Shown here piece after piece: positions 9,252-18,796 of a DNA stretch of 64,000 nt. The translations under genes were made by a program, and so were the position numbers. The notes beneath the pieces are model-generated. The model worked only from the letters and a program-made list of their open reading frames with translations, ran no database searches and had not been told where the DNA came from. Numbering within the stretch: the first letter of the stretch is position 1; each line of letters begins with the position of its first letter. This stretch comes from Methylomonas sp. (GTDB lineage Bacteria; Pseudomonadota; Gammaproteobacteria; Methylococcales; Methylomonadaceae), in the NCBI GenBank assembly GCA_002928965.1, contig PERU01000007.1, positions 1 through 64,000 on the forward strand. Reading direction: 5' to 3'.

Positions 9252-9279
9252 GGGGGAGATTCATTTAAATGAATCCCCC
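9252..9279. terminator. Long palindrome between ubiC and pilA
   Basis: GGGGG (9252-9256) pairs with CCCCC (9275-9279) around a perfect 16-base palindrome (9259-9274), with a 2-base bulge. It lies between the ubiC 3' end and the pilA promoter and may stop read-through from ubiC. No T-run follows on the minus strand, so the terminator role is uncertain. Confidence 0.45.
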
Positions 9280-9465
9280 GTTTTCAATGGGGGACGTTTT
9301 ATGGCGAAACCTCAAGTGTGTTATTTCAGACACACTAAACCTACCCAGTATTGCAAGGTGTTACTCTGAATCGGACTATTCACATTACCCTTCTGTGGTT
9401 GAAAGTTGTAAAGCGTATTAGGCCAACCGCTTGATTTTGCTGGTGTGCTCGGTGTTATATGTGGT

Positions 9466-10128
9466 TTAAGCCTGCATGCCCGGCAGAAAAAATTCGCTGA
9501 CCAGCAAGGGTTGCTGGTGAATGGCGTAAATGGTCCGGCGTCCCCAGATGGCAGTTTGTAGTGGGTATTGTTGCAGTACTGCTGGTGACCAGAAATTCGC
9601 TGGCGTCAGACTGAAATCCCGTTGCCGTAATTCCAGATCGGGATAAGCAAATATCACTTCTCCCAGCGGTCTGCTACCGAGATGAGACAGATTACGTTGG
9701 GCAATGCGTATGGTCTGTGCCGGCAGGATGGTCCGTGCCAGAACCAGCGGCAGGTTTTCTACATGCAGCAATACTTCACGAATCAAATGATAGCGGTGCT
9801 GGGGTACGTTCAGATGTTCGCATTCTTCTGCAAAGGCCGGCTTCCAGCGATGAAACAACACGTGTACGGCCAGATCATTGCCATGGACGCTGCGCAAGCG
9901 TTTGGTCAGCGACCCGGTTTCCTGTAACCAGGGCAACAATGCTTCTGGTGGTTGCATCTGTTGACCATGAAAGCGGGGTTTCCACTGTGGCGGGCGATTA
10001 AATAAATAGCTTTTGCTGGGCAATGTGAGGTTTGAATCGTAAGGTTGGTCGGTGGCAGCCATTTTAGCGATTGTTAGCGGATTGTTTAAAGCGGATTCTG
10101 TTTTGGCAGCCGCTTGGGTGATAGGCAA
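9466..10128 (-). CDS. ubiC: Chorismate pyruvate-lyase (ubiquinone biosynthesis)
   Basis: The protein matches UbiC, which turns chorismate into 4-hydroxybenzoate and pyruvate, the first committed step of ubiquinone synthesis. Visible family features are LPWLQETGSLTKRLR, the REVLL stretch before 'LVLARTILPAQT', LGSRPLGEVIF, the WGRRTIYAI strand and a C-terminal LVSEFFLP. At 220 residues it is longer than E. coli UbiC (165), because the open frame begins at a TTG (10128) and adds about 45 N-terminal residues. A GGAAAG stretch precedes this TTG. An internal ATG at 10062 is an alternative start without a clear ribosome site. ubiA is not adjacent. The cytosolic location is inferred from the lack of a signal peptide. 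Confidence 0.85.
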   Translation of the reverse strand: MPITQAAAKTESALNNPLTIAKMAATDQPYDSNLTLPSKSYLFNRPPQWKPRFHGQQMQPPEALLPWLQETGSLTKRLRSVHGNDLAVHVLFHRWKPAFAEECEHLNVPQHRYHLIREVLLHVENLPLVLARTILPAQTIRIAQRNLSHLGSRPLGEVIFAYPDLELRQRDFSLTPANFWSPAVLQQYPLQTAIWGRRTIYAIHQQPLLVSEFFLPGMQA

Positions 10129-10195
10129 GCGCGCTTTCCGCCGTTTTTTTTCAACGGTTCAGGCTTGAACAACGTGCGGTTGGTTGAGTGTCGTG

Positions 10196-12340
10196 TCAGT
10201 GTTTTGATGGTCTATTGGCTGACAATTGAGTTTCAATTAAAGAGCGAAGTTCCAGTTTGCAGGTTTCCATGGCTTGCCAGAGTTCGGCAGGGCGGGTTCC
10301 GTTCTGTACCATTTGGGTGAATTTTGCATAGTTGGCGTGCCATTGCCGATGCGCCTCTTCAATGTGCTTGTCCCCGCCGATCATGGGGATGATGGCATGT
10401 AAGGGGCAACGTTCCGCATCTTGCAAAAATTCGATACTGATTAAATCCGAGATCACATCCAGGCCGTTTCGGATACAGATAAAACGATCCACATGCCGGC
10501 AATACCAGCCGTACAGTGACCGCGGAAACGGGCCCAGCGACTTACCTTCCTCAGCTCTGCTCATCCAGGATTCCAAAGCAAGGGCCGGCATGGGTCTGGC
10601 GAGTGCATAGCCTTGAAATTGCAAGCCGTTGACGCTGCCCAGTGTATCGACAATTGCGTCGGTTTCCACGCCTTCGGCGATACATTTTAAACCACGCTGT
10701 GCGGCGAGCGAGCGCAGGGTCAGAATGAAGTCGAGGTACTCGAAATTATGTTGCAAAGAACGCACGAAGCTCTGATCGATTTTGATGCCGGTTACCGGGA
10801 GTGTCGCCAGTCGTAACAAAGACGATTCCCCCGCACCGACATCGTCCAGCAGAATCGAGTAACCAGCCTCTTTCAAAGTATGCAGTGCCGTTTTGATTTG
10901 TTTATCGTCAGACAGAGCCGATTCGAGGATTTCCAGACTGATTCGCTGAGGGGTGGCACCCATGCTTGCCAAATGAACCGGTAATCGGTTTAACCAGGCA
11001 ATGTCCGACATGGCCTCGGGTGGTACGTTGATGCTGCAAGGCGGTAAGTTGGCGTTTTGAGTAGTCTCGATGATTTGCAATAAACCCACATCGAATAAAT
11101 CCCGTAGCTGGCTGGAGCCAAATGCGGACAGAAACAACCCCGGGGCAATGATGCGTTCGTTATCCTTCAATCGGGCCAAAGCCTCGACTTTTACAGTGCG
11201 TCCGCTGACAGGATCAATAATCGGTTGATAGTACATTTCCACTTTTTGCTGTAGCAGCAATTGACGAAAATGCAGACCATCTGCCAGTCGGTGTTTACGA
11301 CGCTCGCCGGAACGTTCCATCACATCCAGGCCGCTACCTATCAAGTCGGCGATTTGTTGCCAGTAATGCTGGGTACGTTCATCGATGAAGTAACCGGGAT
11401 AACGGTTAGCCATTATCAAGCAGCCTTTCGGTGCGTTGTGTAAATCGTGCATGATAAACATGCCCAACGAGCGAATATTTAAATCGTGACAGGCATGACG
11501 CAATGGTGCTGAAAGGGTGTCATGGTTGAATGTGTTGATCAGCAAAGCGCTTTCATCGAACCAGGCCTGTTGAATTTCCGGAATCACACATGCTGCAAAA
11601 TCAGGTTTGGGCTGCTGTTCTGCTGCGAAAGGAAGAACGCCTTGGGTCAGCAGGTATCGGAAATTACCGTTACGCACTGCGCCAAAGCCGATCCCAATAA
11701 CGTCATCTTTGTATGCCTCTACCAAAATCTCCAGCGCGTGTTGCAAAAAGTCCAGCGGATTGATGGTGTGTTCCAATGCCTCGATACGTTGATAGGTATC
11801 AAAACGGTGTTTCTGAACCCAAGCATACACCTCGATTTGGGTGATCATATCGTATTGGAAACGTTGGGTTACGATCTCGCGAAGTCGTTCGGGGCAGTTT
11901 GAACATTCTGAAGCCAAGCCATGAATGATGTCTTTGTACATCCCGAAGGATTCCGTGAGCACTTCTGTTGATACACCAACATGAGAATGGCGCAAGCCTG
12001 CTTTGACCGCCATTTCCCTGTGTTGTTTTGCCGTCAGGGAAGGGGACAGTATCGTTTTCAGGTATTGAGTCTGCGCGACTTTTAAATGGTTGAATTCGTC
12101 TGCGGTCAGATTGATCAGGATCACCGTTGCCGCAGGATTGCTGGTCAGAATTTGATAAAACCGTTCCACCGAGTCGTCGAGTAATTCGTGTGTGGAACTC
12201 AGATGCGACAGAATGGCCGCCGCTTCATCGCCGTAGGCGCTGCGTAAATAATAAGGTCCCTCGCTGTCATGATCATCCAGCAAACTACTGTAAATTTGCG
12301 CTGTGGCTGAATTCTCATCACGGGTGTTATTGGTCATCAT
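10196..12340 (-). CDS. Globin-coupled EAL-domain c-di-GMP phosphodiesterase
   Basis: Residues about 30-170 resemble a globin-coupled sensor domain (ERFYQILTSNP..., then RHSHVGV with the likely haem-ligating His). A GAF-like region follows (about 190-345). The EAL domain (about 360-610) has VEALARL, EILES, DDVGAGESSL, IKIDQSF and EGVET, so the metal and catalytic positions seem present; DDVGAG replaces the common DDFGTG. A roughly 110-residue tail of unknown type ends the protein. The likely role is oxygen or NO control of c-di-GMP hydrolysis in the cytosol. I used ATG 12340, because the longer frame begins with a TTG at 12388 and adds an unconvincing extension. Neighbours give no direct clue. 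Confidence 0.82.
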   Translation of the reverse strand: MMTNNTRDENSATAQIYSSLLDDHDSEGPYYLRSAYGDEAAAILSHLSSTHELLDDSVERFYQILTSNPAATVILINLTADEFNHLKVAQTQYLKTILSPSLTAKQHREMAVKAGLRHSHVGVSTEVLTESFGMYKDIIHGLASECSNCPERLREIVTQRFQYDMITQIEVYAWVQKHRFDTYQRIEALEHTINPLDFLQHALEILVEAYKDDVIGIGFGAVRNGNFRYLLTQGVLPFAAEQQPKPDFAACVIPEIQQAWFDESALLINTFNHDTLSAPLRHACHDLNIRSLGMFIMHDLHNAPKGCLIMANRYPGYFIDERTQHYWQQIADLIGSGLDVMERSGERRKHRLADGLHFRQLLLQQKVEMYYQPIIDPVSGRTVKVEALARLKDNERIIAPGLFLSAFGSSQLRDLFDVGLLQIIETTQNANLPPCSINVPPEAMSDIAWLNRLPVHLASMGATPQRISLEILESALSDDKQIKTALHTLKEAGYSILLDDVGAGESSLLRLATLPVTGIKIDQSFVRSLQHNFEYLDFILTLRSLAAQRGLKCIAEGVETDAIVDTLGSVNGLQFQGYALARPMPALALESWMSRAEEGKSLGPFPRSLYGWYCRHVDRFICIRNGLDVISDLISIEFLQDAERCPLHAIIPMIGGDKHIEEAHRQWHANYAKFTQMVQNGTRPAELWQAMETCKLELRSLIETQLSANRPSKH

Positions 12341-12450
12341 GGTAGTGAAGGTTGTTGAACTGAAAATTAAACACTGACGAACGGGCAAATGCTAATGATG
12401 TCATTTTTCTGTCTGATGTAACGTATGGCAAAGACACTTTCAGCATGCAC

Positions 12451-12476
12451 CAGGAGCCTGTCCGAGAATAAGCAAT
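12451..12476 (+). repeat. Solo MITE terminal repeat (fragment)
   Basis: CAGGAGCCTGTCCGAGAATA matches the end of the two complete MITEs at 22408 and 35366. No matching right end is seen, so this is a remnant or the end of a diverged element. Confidence 0.6.
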
Positions 12477-12511
12477 GATCATGAAATAACCTATACATGT
12501 GTTCGGCGTAA

Positions 12512-12547
12512 GTGCGGATTTATCCGCACAATGCGAATGAATTCGCA
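12512..12547. repeat. Pair of short palindromes in the 12341-12767 gap
   Basis: GTGCGGAT-TT-ATCCGCAC (12512-12529) and TGCGAAT-GA-ATTCGCA (12532-12547) sit back to back. A related 'ggggcgaattcattcg' occurs near 28597. The gap also holds a 'ttccggcaatccccttgtg' repeat at about 12609-12660. No gene is seen. Confidence 0.55.
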
Positions 12548-12767
12548 CCTACCGTTGACGAACTTGTTTCTCAAATTTTCCTCAGCTTAAATCCCTCTAT
12601 GAGACCTGGTTTCCGGCAATCCCCTTGTGCGCCCCAGAGGGAAGGCCAGCATGACGAGTACCTGCACGAATCTGACACACAATTAAGTTTACTCATAATA
12701 CCATTACTCAATTTGACGTAACGGGCATCCCCTGGGTTCTGTTGTTCAATTGACCAGTCTTATCAAC

Positions 12768-14336
12768 TCAACTGTCGACCAATATAGCCCGCAGTACTTC
12801 ACTGGCCGTTGAGGTGGCGGCATTTTCACTGTCTACCCAGTGAATTTTGAGCGGACTGTCATTCAGTAACGCTTCAGCACTGGCTTTGTGGGTGTGTTTA
12901 TCAAACAAAATCACCAGTTTTTTTAACTGGGTATTGGCTGCCAACACCTGTAATTCATGACTGCAGCCTGCCCGATCCGGGGTATAGCCGCGCAAGTCCA
13001 TCAACACCCGGTCCACCTGCTGTACCAAACTCGCTAGAACCATTTTCCAGGTGGTATCGAAACAAAAAAATTCATTGATTCTGTAGCGGCCATCCGGGTC
13101 GGCCTTGAAATCCAGGCTGCTTAACAGCTGTTGCAGATGCTGCGGACTATCAATAAAGCGATCTTGTAGACGGCCTTTGAGAAAAGTGAATAATTCATCC
13201 GGCTCCAGATTGCGCAATGCCAAATCTTTGCCGGCAATCAACAGGGTATTGCCTGAATAGCGCCAGCGTTCGATGACTTGGTCAAACAATGCTTCGATAC
13301 TGTCATCGCCACGAAACACCCTTAACAATAATAAATTGGGAGGCTGATGCTTGGGCTGCATTACCTTGCGCAATAAAGGCAGGAACAGGGGAAATAATAA
13401 AATAGCCAATAGCAATGCATAGGCTGATCCGCCCAACGAGTGGCTGAGGATCAGTGCCTGGAATAATAGGGTAATGCTCCATAAACCGGCTGCCAGATAC
13501 AGTGGTTCCGAAAAGGCTTTGCGTTGATAGGCATCGGCCAGCCAGCGGGCCACTGCGCGGACTGGAAAATATGCGATTAACCACGGCACGATGCTGAATG
13601 CAACAAATACGGTATTCACATTGGTCAGCGCGGATAACGCCAGAATCCAGCTATCCGGGCCTTTGTTGATATTGTGTTCCAGTGCGGCCAAACCCAGCAA
13701 GGTGGAGAGCATCAGTATGAAAAATACCCAAATCAAATAAGGTCCGGTACTGCGTAATTTGGGGCCGGTAATGAAGAAAATAACCAACAGCAGCGGTAAT
13801 TGTTGGCTAAATAACCAGAAAATCACCTTTGGCATATTTTGTTGTTCAGTGGAGTTGATGGCCACCAGACCACTGGACAACAGTACGTACAGCAACGCCA
13901 ACATAAAAATTTTGCTGCGCGGCCAGCGCTCCAGCAACCCTAATGTCGGCACCAGTGGCCAAGCGAAAATCACCGTCAGCGTCAAAAGCCGGCGCCAACT
14001 AAACCCCGTTTCGACATAAGCAGCCTGAGACACATATCCGACAATGCCCGCCATTACTATCGAAAGGGTCAGCATGCACAGACGCAAGCGAATTCTGGCA
14101 CGCTGGTTTTGCTGTAGCAGGTTAGCCGAGGATGGCAGGCTGGTTGCGCTGGCAACTGCCGAATCAGTAATGACGGCGGGTGAGGGCAGCGTGTTATCGG
14201 GCGCTGCCCCCCATTGCATCAAACTCAGCATTTTGCGGGTGTAGCGATGAGCTATCAGCCAGCTAGCTATCCAGGCCAGTAACAGTGCTGCAATTAAAGC
14301 AGACAAAATTTGACCATCCAGGTTATTCATAACCAT
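12768..14336 (-). CDS. Multi-pass membrane protein with cytosolic Rossmann-like C-terminal domain
   Basis: I do not recognise a named family. The 522-residue protein has one N-terminal helix (about 8-28), a linker, then about eight more hydrophobic segments up to residue 325. A soluble C-terminal domain of about 185 residues follows (LLLLRVFRGDD..., RWRYSGNTLLIAGKDLA, RINEFFCFD, VDRVLMDLRGYTP, GCSHELQVLA, KKLVILFDK). The strand-DLRGY-x-SHEL-strand order resembles the D-L-S...YELG core of the deoxyribosyltransferase/TIR-like protein encoded upstream. That similarity is my inference by eye. The gene is last in the minus-strand row from 20194 and may anchor the row's function at the inner membrane. 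The start ATG 14336 could equally be the ATG two codons later. Confidence 0.7.
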   Translation of the reverse strand: MVMNNLDGQILSALIAALLLAWIASWLIAHRYTRKMLSLMQWGAAPDNTLPSPAVITDSAVASATSLPSSANLLQQNQRARIRLRLCMLTLSIVMAGIVGYVSQAAYVETGFSWRRLLTLTVIFAWPLVPTLGLLERWPRSKIFMLALLYVLLSSGLVAINSTEQQNMPKVIFWLFSQQLPLLLVIFFITGPKLRSTGPYLIWVFFILMLSTLLGLAALEHNINKGPDSWILALSALTNVNTVFVAFSIVPWLIAYFPVRAVARWLADAYQRKAFSEPLYLAAGLWSITLLFQALILSHSLGGSAYALLLAILLFPLFLPLLRKVMQPKHQPPNLLLLRVFRGDDSIEALFDQVIERWRYSGNTLLIAGKDLALRNLEPDELFTFLKGRLQDRFIDSPQHLQQLLSSLDFKADPDGRYRINEFFCFDTTWKMVLASLVQQVDRVLMDLRGYTPDRAGCSHELQVLAANTQLKKLVILFDKHTHKASAEALLNDSPLKIHWVDSENAATSTASEVLRAILVDS

Positions 14337-14379
14337 TCACCTGCCCAAAATGGAGGCTGTCGTAAAAGTCGAAACAGTT

Positions 14380-14400
14380 CCTTCTCCCACCGGGAGAAGG
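14380..14400. repeat. Short dispersed palindrome
   Basis: CCTTCTCCC and GGGAGAAGG form a 9-bp stem with a 3-base loop in the 131-base spacer between two genes of the patatin row. A reduced 'ccccctcacccc' copy lies 50 bases further on. It may weaken transcription between the genes. Confidence 0.5.
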
Positions 14401-14467
14401 TTAGGATGAGGGCATATAAATCAGCTGTTTGCATGATATATTCCCCCTCACCCCAGCCTTAAAATGC

Positions 14468-17302
14468 TTACAAATTCAATAAACGCTGCAGTTTGCCACG
14501 TTGCTTGAACCACTTATCAACGAATTTCAGATGGATATTGGCTGCCGCCCAGCCAAAACTGCCCAATAACACCAAACCCAGCCATTTGCGAGCCGTATCC
14601 ATGGGTTGCAGGTATTTGGCAAAGGGCAGGGTTATGGCCATAACAGACAGCACAATCGCAGTAGTCACACTGCCTACCCCGATGTTGATCGAGATGAAAT
14701 CGTGCCAGTTTTGGATGATAAAGCCGATCAGCAAAACCAACAGCAGTAATCCAAAGCCAATGCCAGCCGCTTTCAGTTTTGGAATCAAAACCCAGGCTTT
14801 GCCGGCCAAAAATTTGGCAGCATCCAGTTGTTTGGCTAAATCTGCTGCTTGCGGGTTGGATGACGCAGGGTCCAGCGCTAGAATCGGTAGCAGTGGGCTG
14901 AACAGCCAGTCTGTGGATTCGGGTGCATTGATGTCAAAATCGGCCCAGTTGCCTTGCATCGGCAGGTCGGCATGTTGTTTGTTTAGTTCGGTTAATTGAT
15001 ATTTGGTCATCTGATAACCGCTGGCCATCAACGCATAGGCTTCCACTTCGGTGAAGCTGTCCAGGTCGGTGCGCACCTCGGCCAGTCTGCGTTGCTGGCT
15101 GCGATCGATACCGTAGTCGGTAAGATGCGGCGACGGAGAGTCCGGGGATGGATTATCGCAATTGATCCAGTCCAGGGGATGGGTTTGCAAATCCTGTTTC
15201 AGGTGAATAAAAAACAGGCCTTGCAAAGCGTTACTTTTGGCTTTGGCTTCCAGATTCTGATATTGGGCTTCCCGAATCCGATCTTGCTGAATGCTGCTGG
15301 AGCGGAAAAATACGCTCAAGGCACTCTTGGCAGGATTTTTCTGATCGTCCATTTGTCCCGATGCGTCACTGCATAGTATTAAATCGCAGTACTCGTCCAA
15401 TAACCCGGCAACGCCCTGGTTATCGTGAACGCCGCCATCGACCAGACGAATGGTACGTTCGGGGTATAAATTGCTTAATTCCAGCGGGTCGAATAACGTA
15501 GGTACGCCTGCAGACGCGGCCACTGCATAGCCTAACGGATAGTGTTGCAGTTTTTCGGTCGGTGCTTGCCAGTAATACAAACGCCGATAACGTTCGTTCA
15601 TGTCAATATCACGTCCGGTCAAGCCGGGTGGCTCACCCATCCAGCTGGCGGTAAAGTGCCAGTTATGCCCCGAATTCAGCGAAGTGGTATTTAATAATAG
15701 TGTGGGTACTTTGGCTCGCCGCCGCCAATTGGCCAATTTTGGCCTAAAATCTGTATCTGCAGAACGACTGTTATCGGTGCTGTCGACTACCAAGGGATGC
15801 ACACGCAAGCTATGCATGGGTCGCATCGGCGGGACAAAGCCATCGCTGCTTGGGCTACTGGTCGGGTGATCCACTTTGCTGAATAAATAGGATTCGTACA
15901 GTTCGCCCATACGATTGCTACGACCATAGTCTTTTTCAAATAGCATTCTAAAATTGATTGGCAGACTGGCCAGGGCGCGTACCCGCAGATTTTCGGTAAC
16001 ACCGTCAAAAAACTGCTGCATCACCTCGCGGACCAATTCAATGTAATCCTGGCGGGTGATGTCGGCGTCGATTTTTTCCGTCAGCAATTTGCGCAAGGCC
16101 AGATAGTAATGCGCACCGATAATACTGCCACCCGATACAGTCGATAATACTTCCACGCTGCGCAAGGCATCCACTTCCGCCAGTCGCGCCAGCACGCCCA
16201 AATGATACAGTGAGGCGCGGAAACCGCCACCGGACAGCGCCAGACCGACTTTGCCACGAAACGATTCAAAGGCGGCGCGCGAATCCGAGCCCAATAACTG
16301 GCTCAGGCTTTGCCAGGGTTTATCCCATTGCTTTTCGGGTTGATTATCGGCCGGTGGCATAAAGCCTTGCATGCGGGCCAGACTGACCAATTGTTTGGCC
16401 GTGGTTTGGCGTTCCCATTCAAAGTGATCTGCCTGTTTTGCCTGTTTGAGATAGCGGGAAGCGTCATCCCATAAACCCAAACCAAATGCCGCTTCTGCCA
16501 GAGTGGTCAGATACCACCATTGCTCAGTGGTATCCGCATTCCGGGCCACGGCATACTTTGGCAAGTCGTTTAATAGTTGTTGGCGCAATGCATTGGCTTG
16601 CTGGATTAATGCCGCACTGTCTGTATCGGGGATGTTTTCCCGTGCGGCGCCAATCCGCGATTGATACGCCAGTCTATCCAGAATAAACGCTGCATTCACA
16701 GCGCAGTAACCCATATCCTGTTCCGGGTTGCTGATCCAGCCTCGCTGATAAAAGTGCAGTGCTGCCCGCAAATCGTCCAAGCGGCCGGAACTAGCGAACT
16801 TGCGTTTGTAGATGGCGCCAGCTTGTCCCAGGGTTTCCGGATCGTCGCAGTTTGGGTCGCGTAACCCAATGCCGTCCAGAACTTTCAAGGCTTCGTTGTA
16901 GCGGATATTGGGCGGTAGTTCGTCGTTTTTATAGGTGCTGAGCGCCAGTTGTTGTTGAACGTGTTTAGCCTGTGCTGTGCTGCAGCCCTGCTGAATCAGT
17001 TTTAACAATAATTGGCGGGCAAGATCGGGTTCGTCCAGACCGAGTAACCATTTGCTTAAAGTCAGGGTTTCCGCTTCATTTAAAACGGCGGCCTGAAGTT
17101 GTTGCCGGGCCTGTTGTTGTAACTGTGCTCTGGCATGAGTCAACAGTTGTCGTGATAAGCGTAATTCGCCGTGTTGAAATAACTGCTTGGATAGAGTGAA
17201 CGACGATGCCACCGTTTCAGTGGAATACCCTGGTGCTTGTTGTAGATTGTCGATAAGCCCCTGGGCTTGGGTACATATTTTTTTATAGTTTTGCGTGGCC
17301 AT
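14468..17302 (-). CDS. Patatin-like phospholipase with N-terminal TRAFs-binding-like helical repeats and membrane tail
   Basis: Three parts are visible in 944 residues. Residues 1-315 are helical repeats resembling the TRAFs-binding (DUF4071) region (for example DDPETLGQAGAIYKRKF near 153-169). Residues about 350-680 form a patatin-like hydrolase: oxyanion loop GGGFR (358-362), nucleophile Ser390 in TVSGGS, and catalytic Asp622 in VDGG. Residues about 835-925 hold two or three membrane helices. A lipid acyl hydrolase at the membrane is the predicted activity. The same helical module occurs in the gene upstream (17510-18796), fused there to a different catalytic domain, which argues that the genes work together. 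The nucleophile elbow has T rather than G at its first position, a variant I associate with this GGGFR subfamily. Confidence 0.83.
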   Translation of the reverse strand: MATQNYKKICTQAQGLIDNLQQAPGYSTETVASSFTLSKQLFQHGELRLSRQLLTHARAQLQQQARQQLQAAVLNEAETLTLSKWLLGLDEPDLARQLLLKLIQQGCSTAQAKHVQQQLALSTYKNDELPPNIRYNEALKVLDGIGLRDPNCDDPETLGQAGAIYKRKFASSGRLDDLRAALHFYQRGWISNPEQDMGYCAVNAAFILDRLAYQSRIGAARENIPDTDSAALIQQANALRQQLLNDLPKYAVARNADTTEQWWYLTTLAEAAFGLGLWDDASRYLKQAKQADHFEWERQTTAKQLVSLARMQGFMPPADNQPEKQWDKPWQSLSQLLGSDSRAAFESFRGKVGLALSGGGFRASLYHLGVLARLAEVDALRSVEVLSTVSGGSIIGAHYYLALRKLLTEKIDADITRQDYIELVREVMQQFFDGVTENLRVRALASLPINFRMLFEKDYGRSNRMGELYESYLFSKVDHPTSSPSSDGFVPPMRPMHSLRVHPLVVDSTDNSRSADTDFRPKLANWRRRAKVPTLLLNTTSLNSGHNWHFTASWMGEPPGLTGRDIDMNERYRRLYYWQAPTEKLQHYPLGYAVAASAGVPTLFDPLELSNLYPERTIRLVDGGVHDNQGVAGLLDEYCDLILCSDASGQMDDQKNPAKSALSVFFRSSSIQQDRIREAQYQNLEAKAKSNALQGLFFIHLKQDLQTHPLDWINCDNPSPDSPSPHLTDYGIDRSQQRRLAEVRTDLDSFTEVEAYALMASGYQMTKYQLTELNKQHADLPMQGNWADFDINAPESTDWLFSPLLPILALDPASSNPQAADLAKQLDAAKFLAGKAWVLIPKLKAAGIGFGLLLLVLLIGFIIQNWHDFISINIGVGSVTTAIVLSVMAITLPFAKYLQPMDTARKWLGLVLLGSFGWAAANIHLKFVDKWFKQRGKLQRLLNL

Positions 17303-17509
17303 GCTGAATGCTCCGGGTGGTTGTACGTGCGTTAAATCAAAACCTTAGCTGATCAGCACGCTGTTTCAGCTAAACCCAAAAGCCGTCAGGTTTAAGGCTA
17401 TCCAAGCCTGGATATAAAATCCGCTTGTGCCCCGGAGGGCCTGCCGAAATGACGACTTATGGGATGTGTGCCGTTGAATGAGCGGACACATCGTCCTATT
17501 CAGAAAACT

Positions 17510-18796
17510 TTAAAGATCTTGTATGGGTGAGTTTTGTAGTAACTGCTTGAGTGCATCGATTTGCTGTTTGGTCGATTCTCGCATCCAGTCATCAGCATAG
17601 ATATCCGCCTGTTGCAGACATTTTTCGGCTTCTGCCTCATTGCCCAAACCCACCCATGCTTCGGCTTGGGTGGCAAGTATCCAATAACGGTCATCCCTGT
17701 CCTCGACGTCCTTCAGATTGGCAATCTCCGCAAATTTGGCCACGGCTACCGTCAGCACCGTTTCTCGCGTGCGTCTGGCCAGCATAAAGTCGGTAATGGC
17801 ATCGGCTTTATCGGTAGCCAGAGAAGAACGCACGTTCAGCAAAAAGGCCCAGTTGATACCGTTGTAATAATCGTTCAATAACCGATAGCCTTTTTCATAG
17901 GCGCTGATAGCGGTGTCCAGGTCGGTGCGCTGGTGGGTGATGTTAAACAGTCGTTTATGAATCGCACCCCAAATGCCCAAGGTTTCAGCGTTATTGGAAG
18001 CAAATGGTTCCAGCGGCGTTAAATACTCTGCCGCTTCGCGCAAGGCGCTGAGGGGGTCGGGATATTTGGATTTATAAGTGACCAGCGCCAATTGTTGCAG
18101 GCATTGCGATTGCCGTGGGGCAATTTCATGCAGGGTTTTTAATAAGGTTTTGGCGGTTAAAAAATCTTTTTTCTTGTTGGCGGCTTCGACTTGTTCTTGT
18201 AGCACCGAGACGGCGGGGTTGGTAGGCTCGGGCACTTGGGCTGGCGCCATGAATAAACTGTTCAATGATTTGTTGACCGCGGTTGCGCGTTCTTCAGGGG
18301 GCTCCAGATTGTGTAAAAAAGTATACACCGGACTGTCTTTTTGTTCGGTGGCGACAATATCAATAATGGCTTGCTTCAGCTCCTTGCGAAAGCGTTCGAC
18401 TTCTTCAATATCCAGTACCTTGCCATCGTGACGATAACGACGTATCACTACATGGCTGATGTCGAAAGGATTGGAAAATTGTTCTTCTGCAATGATTATG
18501 GTTGTGCGGGGACGGAGCGCATGTCGGATGCCCAACTCGTAGATGGCATTGCAATTGGAGGTGGACAAGTCCGCCAGCACCACGTCTGCGCGCAGTAATT
18601 GCTCAAACATCGGTACGTCAATGGTGCCGGCATGGGGGATTTCATCGGCACGAATGCATTTCAAACCGGCATCTTCCACAGCAGGTTTGATCACATAGCG
18701 ATAACTTTTATCCAGATCCAGATCGCGACTGGTGCGATAGTCGGTTTTAACCCCAAACCCCATCACCACGAAGCAGGTTTTTTGTTGATCGGCCAT
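17510..18796 (-). CDS. Deoxyribosyltransferase/TIR-like domain fused to TRAFs-binding-like repeats
   Basis: Residues 6-150 form a Rossmann-like domain: CFVVMGFG, DLDKSYRYVIKPAVE, RADE, then DVVLADLSTSNCNAIYELG with Asp76, Asn83 and Glu87. This is the layout of nucleoside 2-deoxyribosyltransferase-like and TIR-related domains, where the Glu of a YELG-type motif is catalytic and substrates are nucleotides such as NAD or nucleosides. Residues about 200-425 are helical repeats of the TRAFs-binding type (NNAETLGIWGAIHKR, QRTDLDTAISAYEKGY, YWILATQAEAWVGLG), clearly related to the N-terminal part of the 14468-17302 protein. No signal peptide is present. In the row it follows a patatin gene (234-base gap) and precedes the repeat-patatin gene (207-base gap). 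Substrate and trigger are unknown. Confidence 0.82.
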   Translation of the reverse strand: MADQQKTCFVVMGFGVKTDYRTSRDLDLDKSYRYVIKPAVEDAGLKCIRADEIPHAGTIDVPMFEQLLRADVVLADLSTSNCNAIYELGIRHALRPRTTIIIAEEQFSNPFDISHVVIRRYRHDGKVLDIEEVERFRKELKQAIIDIVATEQKDSPVYTFLHNLEPPEERATAVNKSLNSLFMAPAQVPEPTNPAVSVLQEQVEAANKKKDFLTAKTLLKTLHEIAPRQSQCLQQLALVTYKSKYPDPLSALREAAEYLTPLEPFASNNAETLGIWGAIHKRLFNITHQRTDLDTAISAYEKGYRLLNDYYNGINWAFLLNVRSSLATDKADAITDFMLARRTRETVLTVAVAKFAEIANLKDVEDRDDRYWILATQAEAWVGLGNEAEAEKCLQQADIYADDWMRESTKQQIDALKQLLQNSPIQDL

